From NCBI GenBank assembly GCA_044225795.1, contig JBGAIF010000005.1:245013-309012 (forward strand): 64,000 nt of DNA, given 5' to 3'. Position 1 is the stretch's first letter; each line of letters starts with the position of its first letter. Below, piece after piece: positions 8,275-16,797 of this stretch. The position numbers and the translations under genes were made by a program. This stretch comes from Nemorincola sp044225795 (GTDB lineage: Bacteria > Bacteroidota > Bacteroidia > Chitinophagales > Chitinophagaceae). The notes below the pieces were generated by a model. It saw only the letters and a list, made by a program, of their open reading frames with translations. It searched no databases and was not told where the DNA came from.

Positions 8275-9495
8275 TTAGTGGTGCGCCCATTCAATTGTGT
8301 TCAGATCTATTCCTTCCTTGAACATCTCCCACAACGGGCTCATCTCCCGCAGCTTGGTCACAGTTGTTTTTATCGCGTTTATCGTAAAGTCGATTTGCTC
8401 TTCAGTAGTGAATCGGCCCAGGCCAAAGCGCAGAGAACTATGAGCCAGGTCATCACCCAGACCCAATGCTTTCAGCACATAAGACGGCTCCAGTGAAGCA
8501 GACGTACATGCCGAACCACTGGATAGTGCGATGTCTTTATTGAAGCCCATCATCAACCCTTCTCCCTCTACATATTTGAATGAAATATTGCAAACATGCG
8601 GCAGGCGGTGGTCGCTGTTGCCGTTCACATAGCTTTCTTCCAGTTCCATCAGTGCATGCTCCAGTTTATCACGCAGCTTGCTGAGGCGCTGTGCTTCAGC
8701 TTCCATTTCATTCATGCACAGCTCGCAAGCCTTACCGAAGCCGGCAATGCCCGGCACATTCAGCGTACCACTACGCATACCACGTTCGTGGCCACCGCCA
8801 TCCATCTGGCTGGTTACTTTTACGCGTGGATTCTTACGGCGTACATACAGTGCGCCTACACCCTTAGGGCCATACATCTTATGCGCGCTGAATGCCATCA
8901 GGTCTATACCATCTGCATTTACATCTACGGGCACCTTGCCCACAGCTTGTGTGCCATCTGTAAAGAAGAGCACACCATGTTTGCGGGCGATCTTGCTGAT
9001 AGCCTTTACATCCTGCAGCACGCCTATTTCATTGTTACCATACATGATAGCAATAAGAATGGTCTTGCCGGTGATGGCCGCTTCTAGCTGCGCAAGGTCT
9101 ATAAGACCATCCGGTTGCACGTTAAGGTAGGTCACTTCTCCACCCAGTTTCTCAATATGCTTGCAGGTATCCAATACTGCTTTATGCTCAGTAGTACAGG
9201 TAATGATGTGGTTGCCTTTTGATGCATACATTTCAAACACACCCTTGATGGCCAGGTTATCTGCCTCAGTTGCACCGGAAGTAAATATGATCTCCTTGGG
9301 GTCGGCATTGATCAGTTTGGCCACTTGCTCACGGGCATAATCAACAGCTTCTTCTGCCACCCAACCAAACGAGTGGTTGCGGCTTGCCGCATTCCCGAAC
9401 TTATCGGTAAAATAGGGTAACATCACTTCCAGCACTCTCGGGTCAACCGGCGTCGTAGCGTTGTTATCTAAATATATTGGTAATTTCAAATCCAT
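8275..9495 (-). CDS. iscS: Cysteine desulphurase IscS
   Basis: PLP enzyme that takes sulphur from cysteine to form a persulphide for Fe-S assembly and tRNA thiolation. His104 (TTEHKAV), the Schiff-base Lys206 (SAHKMYGPKG) and the catalytic-loop Cys330 (SSGSACTSASLEPS) are present; the extended SACTSASLEPSYVL loop marks the IscS/NifS group rather than SufS. It leads the operon, with iscU 117 bases downstream. No iscR precedes it. A TAnnTTTG-like element lies at 9524-9531. Confidence 0.97.
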   Translation of the reverse strand: MDLKLPIYLDNNATTPVDPRVLEVMLPYFTDKFGNAASRNHSFGWVAEEAVDYAREQVAKLINADPKEIIFTSGATEADNLAIKGVFEMYASKGNHIITCTTEHKAVLDTCKHIEKLGGEVTYLNVQPDGLIDLAQLEAAITGKTILIAIMYGNNEIGVLQDVKAISKIARKHGVLFFTDGTQAVGKVPVDVNADGIDLMAFSAHKMYGPKGVGALYVRRKNPRVKVTSQMDGGGHERGMRSGTLNVPGIAGFGKACELCMNEMEAEAQRLSKLRDKLEHALMELEESYVNGNSDHRLPHVCNISFKYVEGEGLMMGFNKDIALSSGSACTSASLEPSYVLKALGLGDDLAHSSLRFGLGRFTTEEQIDFTINAIKTTVTKLREMSPLWEMFKEGIDLNTIEWAHH

Positions 9496-9523
9496 ATGGG
9501 TGGTCTTGGTCTCTTAGTTGGTA

Positions 9524-9531
9524 CAAAATTA
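9524..9531 (-). promoter_or_regulatory. TAnnTTTG promoter element of iscSUA
   Basis: On the minus strand this reads TAATTTTG, 28 bases before the iscS start. It fits the Bacteroidota -7 consensus; no matching upstream element is evident. Confidence 0.4.
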
Positions 9532-9606
9532 CGCCAAAACTCGTTACTTTGGGGCTTTCCCTCATTTGAGGTTTATATGTTACCATTGTCAAAAACTATA
9601 TGATAG

Positions 9607-10011
9607 ATGTTAAAAATTGAGCATTTGGGGATAGCTGTAAAACAGCTAAGCGCTTCGGTTCCACTGTTCGAACAATTATTGAATACACCCTGCTACAAAA
9701 CTGAAACTGTTGACACTGAAGGCGTGAACACCGCTTTCTTTATGACAGGCGATTCCAAGATCGAATTGCTGGAAGCCACGAAAGAAGACAGCCCGATAGC
9801 AAAGTTCATTGAAAAGAAGGGTGAAGGTATCCATCATATTGCTTTTGAAGTAGAGAACATTGAAGCTGAAATGCGCCGCCTGAGCGCGTTGGGCTTCGAA
9901 TTACTGAACCAGGAGCCGAAGAATGGCGCAGATAATAAGCTGGTCTGCTTCCTGCACCCGAAAACGACTAATGGCGTATTGGTAGAATTATGCCAGGAGA
10001 AAAGAAACTGA
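9607..10011 (+). CDS. mce: Methylmalonyl-CoA epimerase
   Basis: 134-residue vicinal-oxygen-chelate protein interconverting (R)- and (S)-methylmalonyl-CoA in propionate metabolism. Paired beta-alpha-beta-beta-beta modules are seen, with likely metal ligands His6 (IEHLGIAV), the His76/His77 pair (GIHHIAFEV) and Glu127 (GVLVELCQ). The sequence is full length. It is divergent from iscS. Other VOC enzymes such as glyoxalase I are possible, but GEGIHHIAFEV and NGVLVELCQ are characteristic of epimerases. Confidence 0.9.
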   Translation: MLKIEHLGIAVKQLSASVPLFEQLLNTPCYKTETVDTEGVNTAFFMTGDSKIELLEATKEDSPIAKFIEKKGEGIHHIAFEVENIEAEMRRLSALGFELLNQEPKNGADNKLVCFLHPKTTNGVLVELCQEKRN

Positions 10012-10044
10012 AACATAAACAAATAATAATCAACGACTAACAAT

Positions 10045-10707
10045 ATGAAAAAGACGTTACTGATCGCGGCGTTCTCTGTAATTGCAGTTCATACAGAAGC
10101 ACAGAAACTGCGGGTCAAAATAGAAACGGACCATGGCACCATCTCCGGGTTCCTGTATGACAATACGCCCTTAAATGCTGAGAATATGCGTAAGGTCTCT
10201 AAAGAACATACTTATGACAGCACCCTGTTCCACCGTGTGATACCCGACTTTATGATACAGGGCGGCGACCCGGATTCCAAACACGCAGCACCGGGGCAAA
10301 TGCTGGGCAACGGAGGCCTCACTTATACTGTTCCTGCTGAGATCAATGATCAGATATTTCACAAGCGTGGCGTCATTGCCGCTGCCCGTGACAATAACCC
10401 GAGTAAAGCCGGCTCGTCCACACAGTTCTATATAGTAGTCGGCAAAAAATACACAGATGCCGAATTGGACAATATCTCTACACGCACAGGCCATAAGTTC
10501 ACCCCAGAGCAGCGCACCGCTTACAAGACGATCGGCGGCACCCCTTTCCTCGATGGCAATTATACTGTGTTTGGCGAGGTCACAGATGGCATGGATGTGG
10601 TAGAGAAAATCATCAATGAGCCGCGTGATAGCCGCGACAGGCCCAACAAGGACGTACGTATCCTGAAACTCACTGTAAAGAAGAAAAAGAAATTCCTGTT
10701 CTTCTAA
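10045..10707 (+). CDS. Exported cyclophilin-type peptidyl-prolyl isomerase
   Basis: 220 residues: signal peptide ending near AVHTEAQ, then a compact cyclophilin domain with the catalytic arginine in FHRVIPDFMIQGGDP, the GSSTQFYIVVG strand and a FLDGNYTVFGEV loop. An insertion around residues 130-165 (KYTDAELDNIS to EQRTAYKTIGG) is typical of Bacteroidota periplasmic versions. The C-terminus is a run of lysines followed by FLFF, which is unusual. It assists folding of exported proteins. It follows mce by 33 bases and may be co-transcribed. Confidence 0.92.
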   Translation: MKKTLLIAAFSVIAVHTEAQKLRVKIETDHGTISGFLYDNTPLNAENMRKVSKEHTYDSTLFHRVIPDFMIQGGDPDSKHAAPGQMLGNGGLTYTVPAEINDQIFHKRGVIAAARDNNPSKAGSSTQFYIVVGKKYTDAELDNISTRTGHKFTPEQRTAYKTIGGTPFLDGNYTVFGEVTDGMDVVEKIINEPRDSRDRPNKDVRILKLTVKKKKKFLFF

Positions 10708-10721
10708 ACAAGATCCCCATA

Positions 10722-10747
10722 TAAGCCACATGACACCATGTGGCTTA
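10722..10747. terminator. Bidirectional hairpin between convergent genes
   Basis: TAAGCCACATG and CATGTGGCTTA form 11-bp perfect arms around ACAC. The right arm contains the stop codon of the minus-strand gene ending at 10745. No long T tract, so termination efficiency is uncertain. Confidence 0.5.
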
Positions 10748-11455
10748 CTTATGTATCTTATAATGCAGGGAAAGATAGAAACCCGGGCTGATCACATTGC
10801 CGGACAAGCTTCCTTTGTAATTGCTGATACCACTCTGCGGGTCATTCACGCTGATGTAATAATCGTTCCTGTCCTTCAGCAGTAATATGTATTGAAAATT
10901 AACGCCCAGGCTCAGGTACAGGTCTTTCCCCTGCGACTCCCCGTAGATATATTCAAACCCGATGTTCATAGCCGGAAAGAACTTAGCAGGATATTTCACA
11001 GAATCAACAGCCACCTTCATGGTCTCCCCCCTGGATCCGCCTATGTTGATACGCCTGTAAACAAGGTACGAGAACCCCACTCCTCCATATATATCCAGCT
11101 CACTGTTGATGAAGTGTACCACGTAGTTCTCATTGGCCATTACGTTCATATAGTTCATGTTGATCGCCGCCACATTCACTGTATTGAACTGTTTTACCGG
11201 TAGCCTGGTCCTCCCCATTCCCACACTCAGCATCGGGAAGAACTGCACATTGTCCGGCTTATAGGCCACGCCCAGCCTCGGCCCGAAACTGATCTGCCCA
11301 TAGTTTGTTACCGCATTGTTGCTATTGAACAGCAAAGGATAGTTCATATCTATCTCACCGAAAACCTCTATCTGTGCCCGGCCTTTTTGCGCAAACAATA
11401 ACAGGAGCAGAATACCCGCCCATGACCAACCCGATGCTCTGTTAACTGACTTCAT
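10745..11455 (-). CDS. Outer-membrane beta-barrel-like protein, unknown function
   Basis: 236 residues with a signal peptide (hydrophobic ILLLLLFAQ, cut near GRAQ) and alternating amphipathic strands such as PRLGVAYKPDNVQFFPMLSVG and LYLSLGVNFQYILLL, ending in an aromatic-rich terminal strand (GFYLSLHYKIHK). This resembles the small outer-membrane barrels common in this phylum. No named family recognised. It lies 24 bases before the ABC permease gene on the same strand order (permease first), so it may be at the end of that transcript. Confidence 0.65.
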   Translation of the reverse strand: MKSVNRASGWSWAGILLLLLFAQKGRAQIEVFGEIDMNYPLLFNSNNAVTNYGQISFGPRLGVAYKPDNVQFFPMLSVGMGRTRLPVKQFNTVNVAAINMNYMNVMANENYVVHFINSELDIYGGVGFSYLVYRRINIGGSRGETMKVAVDSVKYPAKFFPAMNIGFEYIYGESQGKDLYLSLGVNFQYILLLKDRNDYYISVNDPQSGISNYKGSLSGNVISPGFYLSLHYKIHK

Positions 11456-11479
11456 GTACTTCTTAACGCAGAAACAAAC

Positions 11480-12802
11480 TTACTCATTATACATGAACCA
11501 TTTTGCCAGTTCTTTATAACTGGCTTTCTTGCCATACATCAGGATACCCACCCTGTATATACGGGCAGCTACCCATGTAGTGAACAGGAAACCAAGTACC
11601 ATCAGTAGCATAGATACCGCCAATTGCCATGCAGGCACCCCGCCAAACGGAATGCGTATCATCATGGCTATCGGAGATGTGAAAGGTATCATGGAGAGCC
11701 ATACAGCAAGACTGCTGTCTGGGTTATTGACAATAGCAGATTGTGATAGCGCGAATGTAAAGATCAGCGGCAAGGTAATGGGCACCATAAACTGCTGCGT
11801 CTCCGTTTCACTGTCCACAGCCGAGCCAACGGCAGCAAATAATGCGCTGTATAACAGGTACCCGAACAGGAAGTAGAACAGGAAGCAGCCCACTGTATAT
11901 ACTACCGGTATGCTCTCCACCTCTTCCATCACGGTTCCCATCATACCCTCCGAATGCTGCTTCATTTCTTTCGGCATTTCACCCCCCATGGATTTCTGCA
12001 TCTGCGACACCTGTTCTGTCCGCTGTCTCACTCCCGTAGCCACCAATGATCCCGCCACGGTTGATAAGGTCAATGTAAGGGCTATCCAGAGAATGAACTG
12101 TGTCATACCCACCATACCCACTCCGATGATCTTGCCCAACATCAACTGGAATGGTTTCACCGAAGAAATGATCACTTCTATGATACGGCTCACCTTCTCC
12201 TCTATCACGCCCCTCATCACCTGAGTGCCATAAAGAAACAATGACAGGTATATGAGGAAAGCGCAAAGCATCCCTACCCCGTAAGAAGCATATATATGCG
12301 CATTCTTCACTCCGTTAGCAGTCATCTGCAAACCCTCTACCGATATTTCTTTCTGCGCGTTGGCCAATACTGCGGAGTCAATATGGGCATCTGCCAGCCT
12401 TCTCGACTGTGCTATCTCCGTGAGTGCCCGCTGCACCGACATTGTGACAGCCCCGGAAGGCTTATTCTCGGATATCAGCTCCGCACTCAGCGAGGCAGGA
12501 ATATACAACAGGTAATCATATCCTGAGTCTATAAAGGTCTTTTTCGCTGCTGCCCCGTTAATTGCTGAAAAAGTATAGTTGATCGTCGCTGTGTTCTTCA
12601 GTTTTCCGGTGAACCAGCCACTTTCGTCCACCACCTGCACCTTCTTCAGGTCTGACATCATGCCCTGGTTGGCCGCTATATAGCCGATAAGCACTATCAT
12701 GGCAATGAACAGCACAGGCACCAGGAAAGTTACCAGCAGAAAGGATCTCTTCCTCACACGGGTAAGGTATTCACGCTTTACGATGAGTAGTATCTTGTTC
12801 AT
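11480..12802 (-). CDS. ABC-2 type transporter permease, NatB-like
   Basis: 440 residues with an N-terminal cytoplasmic KREYLTRVRKRSF segment, a first membrane helix (LLVTFLVPVLFIAMIVLIG), a large exoplasmic domain to about residue 170, then five or six membrane helices at the C-terminus. This topology and the LYGTQVMRGVIEEKVSRIIEVIISSVKP motif region are typical of NatB/ABC-2 exporters. It pairs with the ATPase gene directly upstream (one base between stop and start). The substrate is unknown; sodium export is known only for the founding NatAB. Confidence 0.88.
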   Translation of the reverse strand: MNKILLIVKREYLTRVRKRSFLLVTFLVPVLFIAMIVLIGYIAANQGMMSDLKKVQVVDESGWFTGKLKNTATINYTFSAINGAAAKKTFIDSGYDYLLYIPASLSAELISENKPSGAVTMSVQRALTEIAQSRRLADAHIDSAVLANAQKEISVEGLQMTANGVKNAHIYASYGVGMLCAFLIYLSLFLYGTQVMRGVIEEKVSRIIEVIISSVKPFQLMLGKIIGVGMVGMTQFILWIALTLTLSTVAGSLVATGVRQRTEQVSQMQKSMGGEMPKEMKQHSEGMMGTVMEEVESIPVVYTVGCFLFYFLFGYLLYSALFAAVGSAVDSETETQQFMVPITLPLIFTFALSQSAIVNNPDSSLAVWLSMIPFTSPIAMMIRIPFGGVPAWQLAVSMLLMVLGFLFTTWVAARIYRVGILMYGKKASYKELAKWFMYNE

Positions 12803-12803
12803 C

Positions 12804-13706
12804 TCAGTTCGATTTGCTTACGGTTTCAATAAATATCTCGTTCATGGTTGGTATCAGCTCCTCCAGCTTATTGATGCTCACCTTTGGCAGCATAAACTGC
12901 AATACATCATTGGCCCTGGCGCCTTCATTCAGTTTTATCTTCAGTTGCACCCCTATATCTGTGGCGCTTTCATCCAGCAATCTGAACGGCGCGCCGTTCA
13001 GAAAGACCCTGCCTCCTTCATGCTCCAGTACATACGTGCCATTGCGGTAAGCGCTTCTTATCGCCTTCACTTTGCCGTCAAGTATCTTTTTAGACAAATT
13101 GATAAGGGCAATTGAGTCGCACAGCTCTTCAACAGTTTCCATGCGGTGTGTGGAGAATATGACCGTTGCCCCTTTTTTGTTTAGCTCCAGTATCTCGTTC
13201 TTGATGATCTCCGCGTTCACCGGATCGAATCCTGTAAATGGCTCGTCCAGTATCAACAACTCAGGCTCATGTATCACGGTGGCGACAAACTGCGCCTTTT
13301 GCTGCATCCCTTTCGACAGCTCTTCTATCTTTTTATTCCACCACCCGGTTATTTCCAGTTTCTCAAACCAGTACTTTGCCCTTCTTTTCGCCTCTGCCAG
13401 TGACAAGCCTTTTAGTTGTGCGAGGTACAGTATCTGCTCGCCTATCTCCATCTTCTTATATAGTCCCCGCTCCTCAGGCAGATAACCTATGCGCTCAATA
13501 TGCGAAGCATTCAGCTTTTCGCCATTGAACAACACTTCCCCTGAATCGGGGCCGGTGATCTGATTGATGATACGAATGAGGGAGGTCTTACCCGCGCCAT
13601 TGGGACCGAGCAGACCAAATACCTTTCCCTTTTCAATTTCTATACTTACATCATCGAGTGCCCTGTGATTGGCATATTGCTTGACAATGTGACGGATGCT
13701 TAGCAT
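12804..13706 (-). CDS. ABC transporter ATP-binding protein, NatA-like
   Basis: 300 residues. Walker A at 34-41 (GPNGAGKT), a signature LSKGMQQKAQF in place of the canonical LSGGQ, Walker B LLILDEPFTGFDP and an H-loop His in FSTHRME. The roughly 80-residue C-terminal extension is common in NatA/CcmA-like ATPases. It drives the adjacent ABC-2 permease. The start at 13706 is followed directly by the first strand, MLSIRHIVKQYANHRALDDV. Confidence 0.92.
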   Translation of the reverse strand: MLSIRHIVKQYANHRALDDVSIEIEKGKVFGLLGPNGAGKTSLIRIINQITGPDSGEVLFNGEKLNASHIERIGYLPEERGLYKKMEIGEQILYLAQLKGLSLAEAKRRAKYWFEKLEITGWWNKKIEELSKGMQQKAQFVATVIHEPELLILDEPFTGFDPVNAEIIKNEILELNKKGATVIFSTHRMETVEELCDSIALINLSKKILDGKVKAIRSAYRNGTYVLEHEGGRVFLNGAPFRLLDESATDIGVQLKIKLNEGARANDVLQFMLPKVSINKLEELIPTMNEIFIETVSKSN

Positions 13707-14121
13707 AACGTATAATTATTGGTGTAAAGTAACTAAATAAACGGAACCCGAAAGGAGGCATTTGATCCTAAACTGCGCTCCCGAAAGTTATCGGGATCAT
13801 TTTTCACAGACGGAATTGTGCAATTTCAACCATAATACATTGACTATCAAATAGACTATGGGAAATTTTCAATTGCACAGTGCGCAAAGTGTGCAATTAA
13901 TATGTCAAAACCGGTGTGCTACAATTGCGGCTTATATGCCGCAAGAATCAAGCCAAACTGAACAAAAACAGGCCGATAGAGCAGTTTTTTTTCCGATAAA
14001 CGAGATCGATACTAATGTCGCATATCGGCTACTCTTTCACATATGCAACCGTTATTGCATATCCGGATGCTATCAATTGGCGGGCTGTTTTTGCATTAAA
14101 TATCCGGTCGCTACCCTATTT
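13707..14121. other. Non-coding stretch upstream of the ABC operon with AATTGCACA repeats
   Basis: 415 bases without a credible gene. It holds AATTGTGCAATT (13814-13825, interrupted palindrome) and an inverted pair AATTGCACA (13871-13879) and TGTGCAATT (13890-13898) spaced by 10 bases, plus CCCGA/TCGGG and outer TGATCC/GGATCA arms near 13760-13798. These could be operator sites for the ABC operon or decayed mobile sequence. A 92-codon plus-strand frame here looks non-coding in composition. Confidence 0.4.
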
Positions 14122-14619
14122 CTACTTCCCCATTAATTTCTCCAACGCGACAGTTGCTGCCTTCTTTTCTTCCGTTTTCTCTGAGCGGAGCACGTCGAGC
14201 AGTGCCAGCATGAGGTACAACTTGTCGTCCTTTTTCACGGCTTTTGCTACCCCCGGATAGAGCGGCTCTATGGATAATCCTTTATGCTCAGACGAGGGGT
14301 CTGGCCATACATATTGCTGCCCGGCGGTAAAGTGTTTTCTGAGCACCGGATGACTACCGGCAGTAAAAATTCCCGTAGCCAGATTGCCGGGGTTCAGGGG
14401 AAAGACATACGGCATTCCGTACACCAAAAAGCCGAGTAAATCCGATGTGCGCACCTTCTTTTTTTCGCCATCAATTAGTCCGGAAATGGCACTCCGCTCC
14501 AAAGAATTAGAGACCTCCGCACTGCTCAGAAAGAGGTCGGCTGCGAGGTCCTTACTATACCATTTTTTATTGCCATAACAGAGTATCTTCAGGAGGATAA
14601 CAATGTCTTGTGGTCGCAT
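14122..14619 (-). CDS. Winged-helix-like DNA-binding protein, unknown function
   Basis: 165 residues from the ATG at 14619; a TTG at 14640 would add seven residues but the M-R-P-Q-D-I-V-I-L-L-K start fits better. Residues about 1-60 look like a winged helix (WYSKDLAADLFLSSAEVSNS, then a LERSAISGLI recognition-type helix). The remainder contains a LLGFLVYGMPYVFPL segment and a C-terminal helical stretch. I know the general type as small regulators found beside toxin-antitoxin or nucleotidyltransferase genes, but no function is established. It is divergent from the HigA-like gene at 14804; both share a 184-base control region with two perfect palindromes. The 17-bp palindrome at 14658-14674 is nearest this gene. 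Confidence 0.65.
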   Translation of the reverse strand: MRPQDIVILLKILCYGNKKWYSKDLAADLFLSSAEVSNSLERSAISGLIDGEKKKVRTSDLLGFLVYGMPYVFPLNPGNLATGIFTAGSHPVLRKHFTAGQQYVWPDPSSEHKGLSIEPLYPGVAKAVKKDDKLYLMLALLDVLRSEKTEEKKAATVALEKLMGK

Positions 14620-14657
14620 ACGAGGTGAAATTTTTATCAAATATACTATTATTTATG

Positions 14658-14674
14658 GTTTATGAATCATAAAC
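14658..14674. promoter_or_regulatory. 17-bp palindrome, likely operator of the winged-helix gene
   Basis: GTTTATGA and TCATAAAC are perfect 8-bp arms around a central A. It lies 39 bases upstream of the ATG at 14619, where self-repression by the encoded DNA-binding protein is plausible. Confidence 0.5.
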
Positions 14675-14766
14675 TGTAAATTATTTATGTTGTATAATAT
14701 TGATTGACATTATTTAGTAAGTTTTTCAGTTATCCACATTTATAAAAATTTTGCTGATTTTTAAAA

Positions 14767-14792
14767 TGTAAAGTGTAACTTTACACTTTACA
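14767..14792. promoter_or_regulatory. 26-bp palindrome, likely HigA-type operator
   Basis: TGTAAAGTGTAA and TTACACTTTACA are perfect 12-bp arms around CT. It ends 11 bases before the ATG at 14804. Each arm also contains the half-repeat GTAAAGTGTAA. Position and symmetry fit an autoregulated XRE/HigA repressor. Confidence 0.7.
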
Positions 14793-14803
14793 AAATAAGA
14801 AGC

Positions 14804-15163
14804 ATGAAAAATGTACATCCCGGAGAATTGCTGCGAGAAAAAGTAATTAACGCACTCGGACTCACTGTTACCGAAGCCGCAAGATCGCTCTCCATTACAC
14901 GCCCGAATTTGTCGAACATCCTGAATGGAAAATCCGACATCAGTCCAGAAATGTGCTTCCGTATCGCCGCCGTTTTCGGGGGCACCCCGGAGATATGGGG
15001 GAACCTGCAAACGAGATATGATCTTGCTGCGGTCTCCGAAAAAATGAAGGGGCAAAAACTCACCCCATACCAGGGAACCGGGGTATCAAAAGAAACGTGG
15101 CTTTCGCTGGCCATTGACCTGTCGGCGGTAAGAACAATGGGTAAGGGAACAGAAGTAGAATAA
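14804..15163 (+). CDS. HigA-family XRE regulator, no adjacent HigB toxin
   Basis: 119 residues. The opening M-K-N-V-H-P-G-E-L-L-R-E and the helix-turn-helix (LTVTEAARSLSITRPNLSNI, then LNGKSDISPEMCFRIAAVFG) are those of HigA addiction-module antitoxins. These normally follow a higB RelE-fold toxin gene, but the upstream 180 bases contain only regulatory sequence and a divergent gene, and downstream genes are unrelated exported proteins. It may therefore be an orphan antitoxin or a self-regulating repressor whose partner is the divergent gene. The C-terminal tail (LTPYQGTGVSKETWLSLAI) is longer than in minimal HigA. Confidence 0.85.
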   Translation: MKNVHPGELLREKVINALGLTVTEAARSLSITRPNLSNILNGKSDISPEMCFRIAAVFGGTPEIWGNLQTRYDLAAVSEKMKGQKLTPYQGTGVSKETWLSLAIDLSAVRTMGKGTEVE

Positions 15164-15165
15164 TT

Positions 15166-16017
15166 TTAATTCCCTAAAAGAACTGAGCGTATTTTTTTCC
15201 TGGTTCCCGGGTCCACTTTTGATAAGCTACTGATCAGCCAGCCGGTATTAGTGCTTTTACGTTTGAATCGCTCAACGGTCAAATACCATCCTTCTATATT
15301 AAAAAAATGATAGCGAATGTTGCTCACACGGTCAAATACCAGATTACGGCTTACCAGCATCTCGATAAAATGACGGGCCTCAGGTTTTGCCAGTAATTGT
15401 GCCGAAAAATGATCGGGAGCATGAATGCCGGGCGTAAGTACCGAATTGAATACTATAAAGTCAGTCCCGTGAGAAGAAGTAGGCATGAAATCGCCATGTG
15501 CGGACATGGTCGCTGACCCGGGATCTTTGGCATTACCCCGGTCTTTCAATACCGGAGCTTCCCCTATACCCGCGATGATCCATTTAAACCCCACCCCTGC
15601 AGGAACTATATGCAGTATGAGCGGAATTGTGATCTTCGATCCGTTGTAAGTAAACAGGCATCCGGCCTCTGCATACCAGTCGCTATCGGTAAAGGCGATC
15701 AGCCGGCCACTTCTAATCACTTCTTGTATGAACAACGAAGTATCCTTCGTCCAAGACTGTTGCTTATTGAATAGTGTATATAGCAGCTTATACCTGCTTA
15801 GCGAAGTATCAGAACCCAGTAATCTCCTGCTTTCCTTCTTTATATATGCATCTACATCGCCATTAAAACGCTCAATGAATTCATCTATAAATTTTATTTC
15901 ATACAAAAAGTAGCTTGTATTAACAGGTGCAGGTGGTAAATTATTTACCACCTGCGCTCCGACCCTGACCGGGCAAAAACAAACCAACAATAAAAAACAA
16001 AAAAATGATCTAAGCAT
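15166..16017 (-). CDS. Secreted protein of unknown function
   Basis: 283 residues with a clear signal peptide (FFCFLLLVCFCPVRVGAQ). The mature part is mixed alpha/beta, with YFLYEIKFIDEFIERFNGDV, a central strand-rich part (ITIPLILHIVPAGVGFKWII) and a HFFNIEGWYLTVERFKR segment near the C-terminus. No family recognised. It is encoded 10 bases downstream of another exported unknown (16028-16657), so the two probably act together. Its stop lies 2 bases from the end of the HigA-like gene. Confidence 0.7.
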   Translation of the reverse strand: MLRSFFCFLLLVCFCPVRVGAQVVNNLPPAPVNTSYFLYEIKFIDEFIERFNGDVDAYIKKESRRLLGSDTSLSRYKLLYTLFNKQQSWTKDTSLFIQEVIRSGRLIAFTDSDWYAEAGCLFTYNGSKITIPLILHIVPAGVGFKWIIAGIGEAPVLKDRGNAKDPGSATMSAHGDFMPTSSHGTDFIVFNSVLTPGIHAPDHFSAQLLAKPEARHFIEMLVSRNLVFDRVSNIRYHFFNIEGWYLTVERFKRKSTNTGWLISSLSKVDPGTRKKIRSVLLGN

Positions 16018-16027
16018 TTTACGTTGC

Positions 16028-16657
16028 TTATTCTTCAGCCACTCCTATGTTGCCGAGAAATACATCCATATACGCCTCTTTCTTTCCGCTCTGAGTCTTA
16101 TGATCCCATACTTTCACCACTACCTCTGCGCGCTTCTGGGTCACATCATGGTATGTATAACTTGCTTCCCCTGCCTTCACTCCGGTAAATTCCTGTTCAA
16201 AGGCTACAAGAGCGGAATAGGTGCCATCAGGTTGTTTGGTAAAATTACTTACATATTGGGCATTATGCCATACTATGGATACATTGCTGTAATGCAATTT
16301 TGCCACGTCATTCAGGTACTGCCGCACCGGTTTTGTAGCAGGCTCAGGGTGCGCTTTACTGGTCACCGTCACCATACGGTTCTCATTATTATTAAATAAC
16401 GCCATTGCTCCGGCGATATTCTTTTTGACATCTGTACCCGTGGCTATCTTTTTAATATACGAGGTCAGCAACTTCGTTTTGTCCTCTACAAGGGCGTTCA
16501 TTTCCTTTTTATACATCTTTATGCTGTCGGGGAATACAAACACCTGCTGCGGGTCTGCTTTCTTAGCCTTTTTATCACTCTTCACCGGCTCTGATCTCTG
16601 AGCAAGCACCATAACAGGCAACAAAAGGATGGCTGTCAATAATTGTAAGGATCTCAT
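16028..16657 (-). CDS. Secreted protein of unknown function
   Basis: 209 residues with signal peptide ending MVLAQ, a lysine-rich linker (SEPVKSDKKAKKADPQQVF), an alpha-helical middle and a beta-rich C-terminal half (YSNVSIVWHNAQYV, TYSALVAFEQEFTG, EVVVKVWDHKTQSG) resembling an NTF2- or SnoaL-like fold in outline only. First gene of a two-gene operon with 15166-16017. Function unknown. Confidence 0.7.
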   Translation of the reverse strand: MRSLQLLTAILLLPVMVLAQRSEPVKSDKKAKKADPQQVFVFPDSIKMYKKEMNALVEDKTKLLTSYIKKIATGTDVKKNIAGAMALFNNNENRMVTVTSKAHPEPATKPVRQYLNDVAKLHYSNVSIVWHNAQYVSNFTKQPDGTYSALVAFEQEFTGVKAGEASYTYHDVTQKRAEVVVKVWDHKTQSGKKEAYMDVFLGNIGVAEE

Positions 16658-16797
16658 ATGTTTTATTTAATCGTTCACTGAATAGATGGCAAAACTACCT
16701 GCCACGCCAGAGGAACACACTGATATTGCTCAATCTGACCGATGATCTTCATCAGTTCGGAACTTAAATACTTAAATTGCCCCTGAAAGCAGCCTGT

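Noticed and set aside
13858..14136. Plus-strand frame of 92 codons upstream of the winged-helix gene
   Set aside because: Cysteine- and glutamine-rich composition, no known pattern and no start signal; more likely non-coding.
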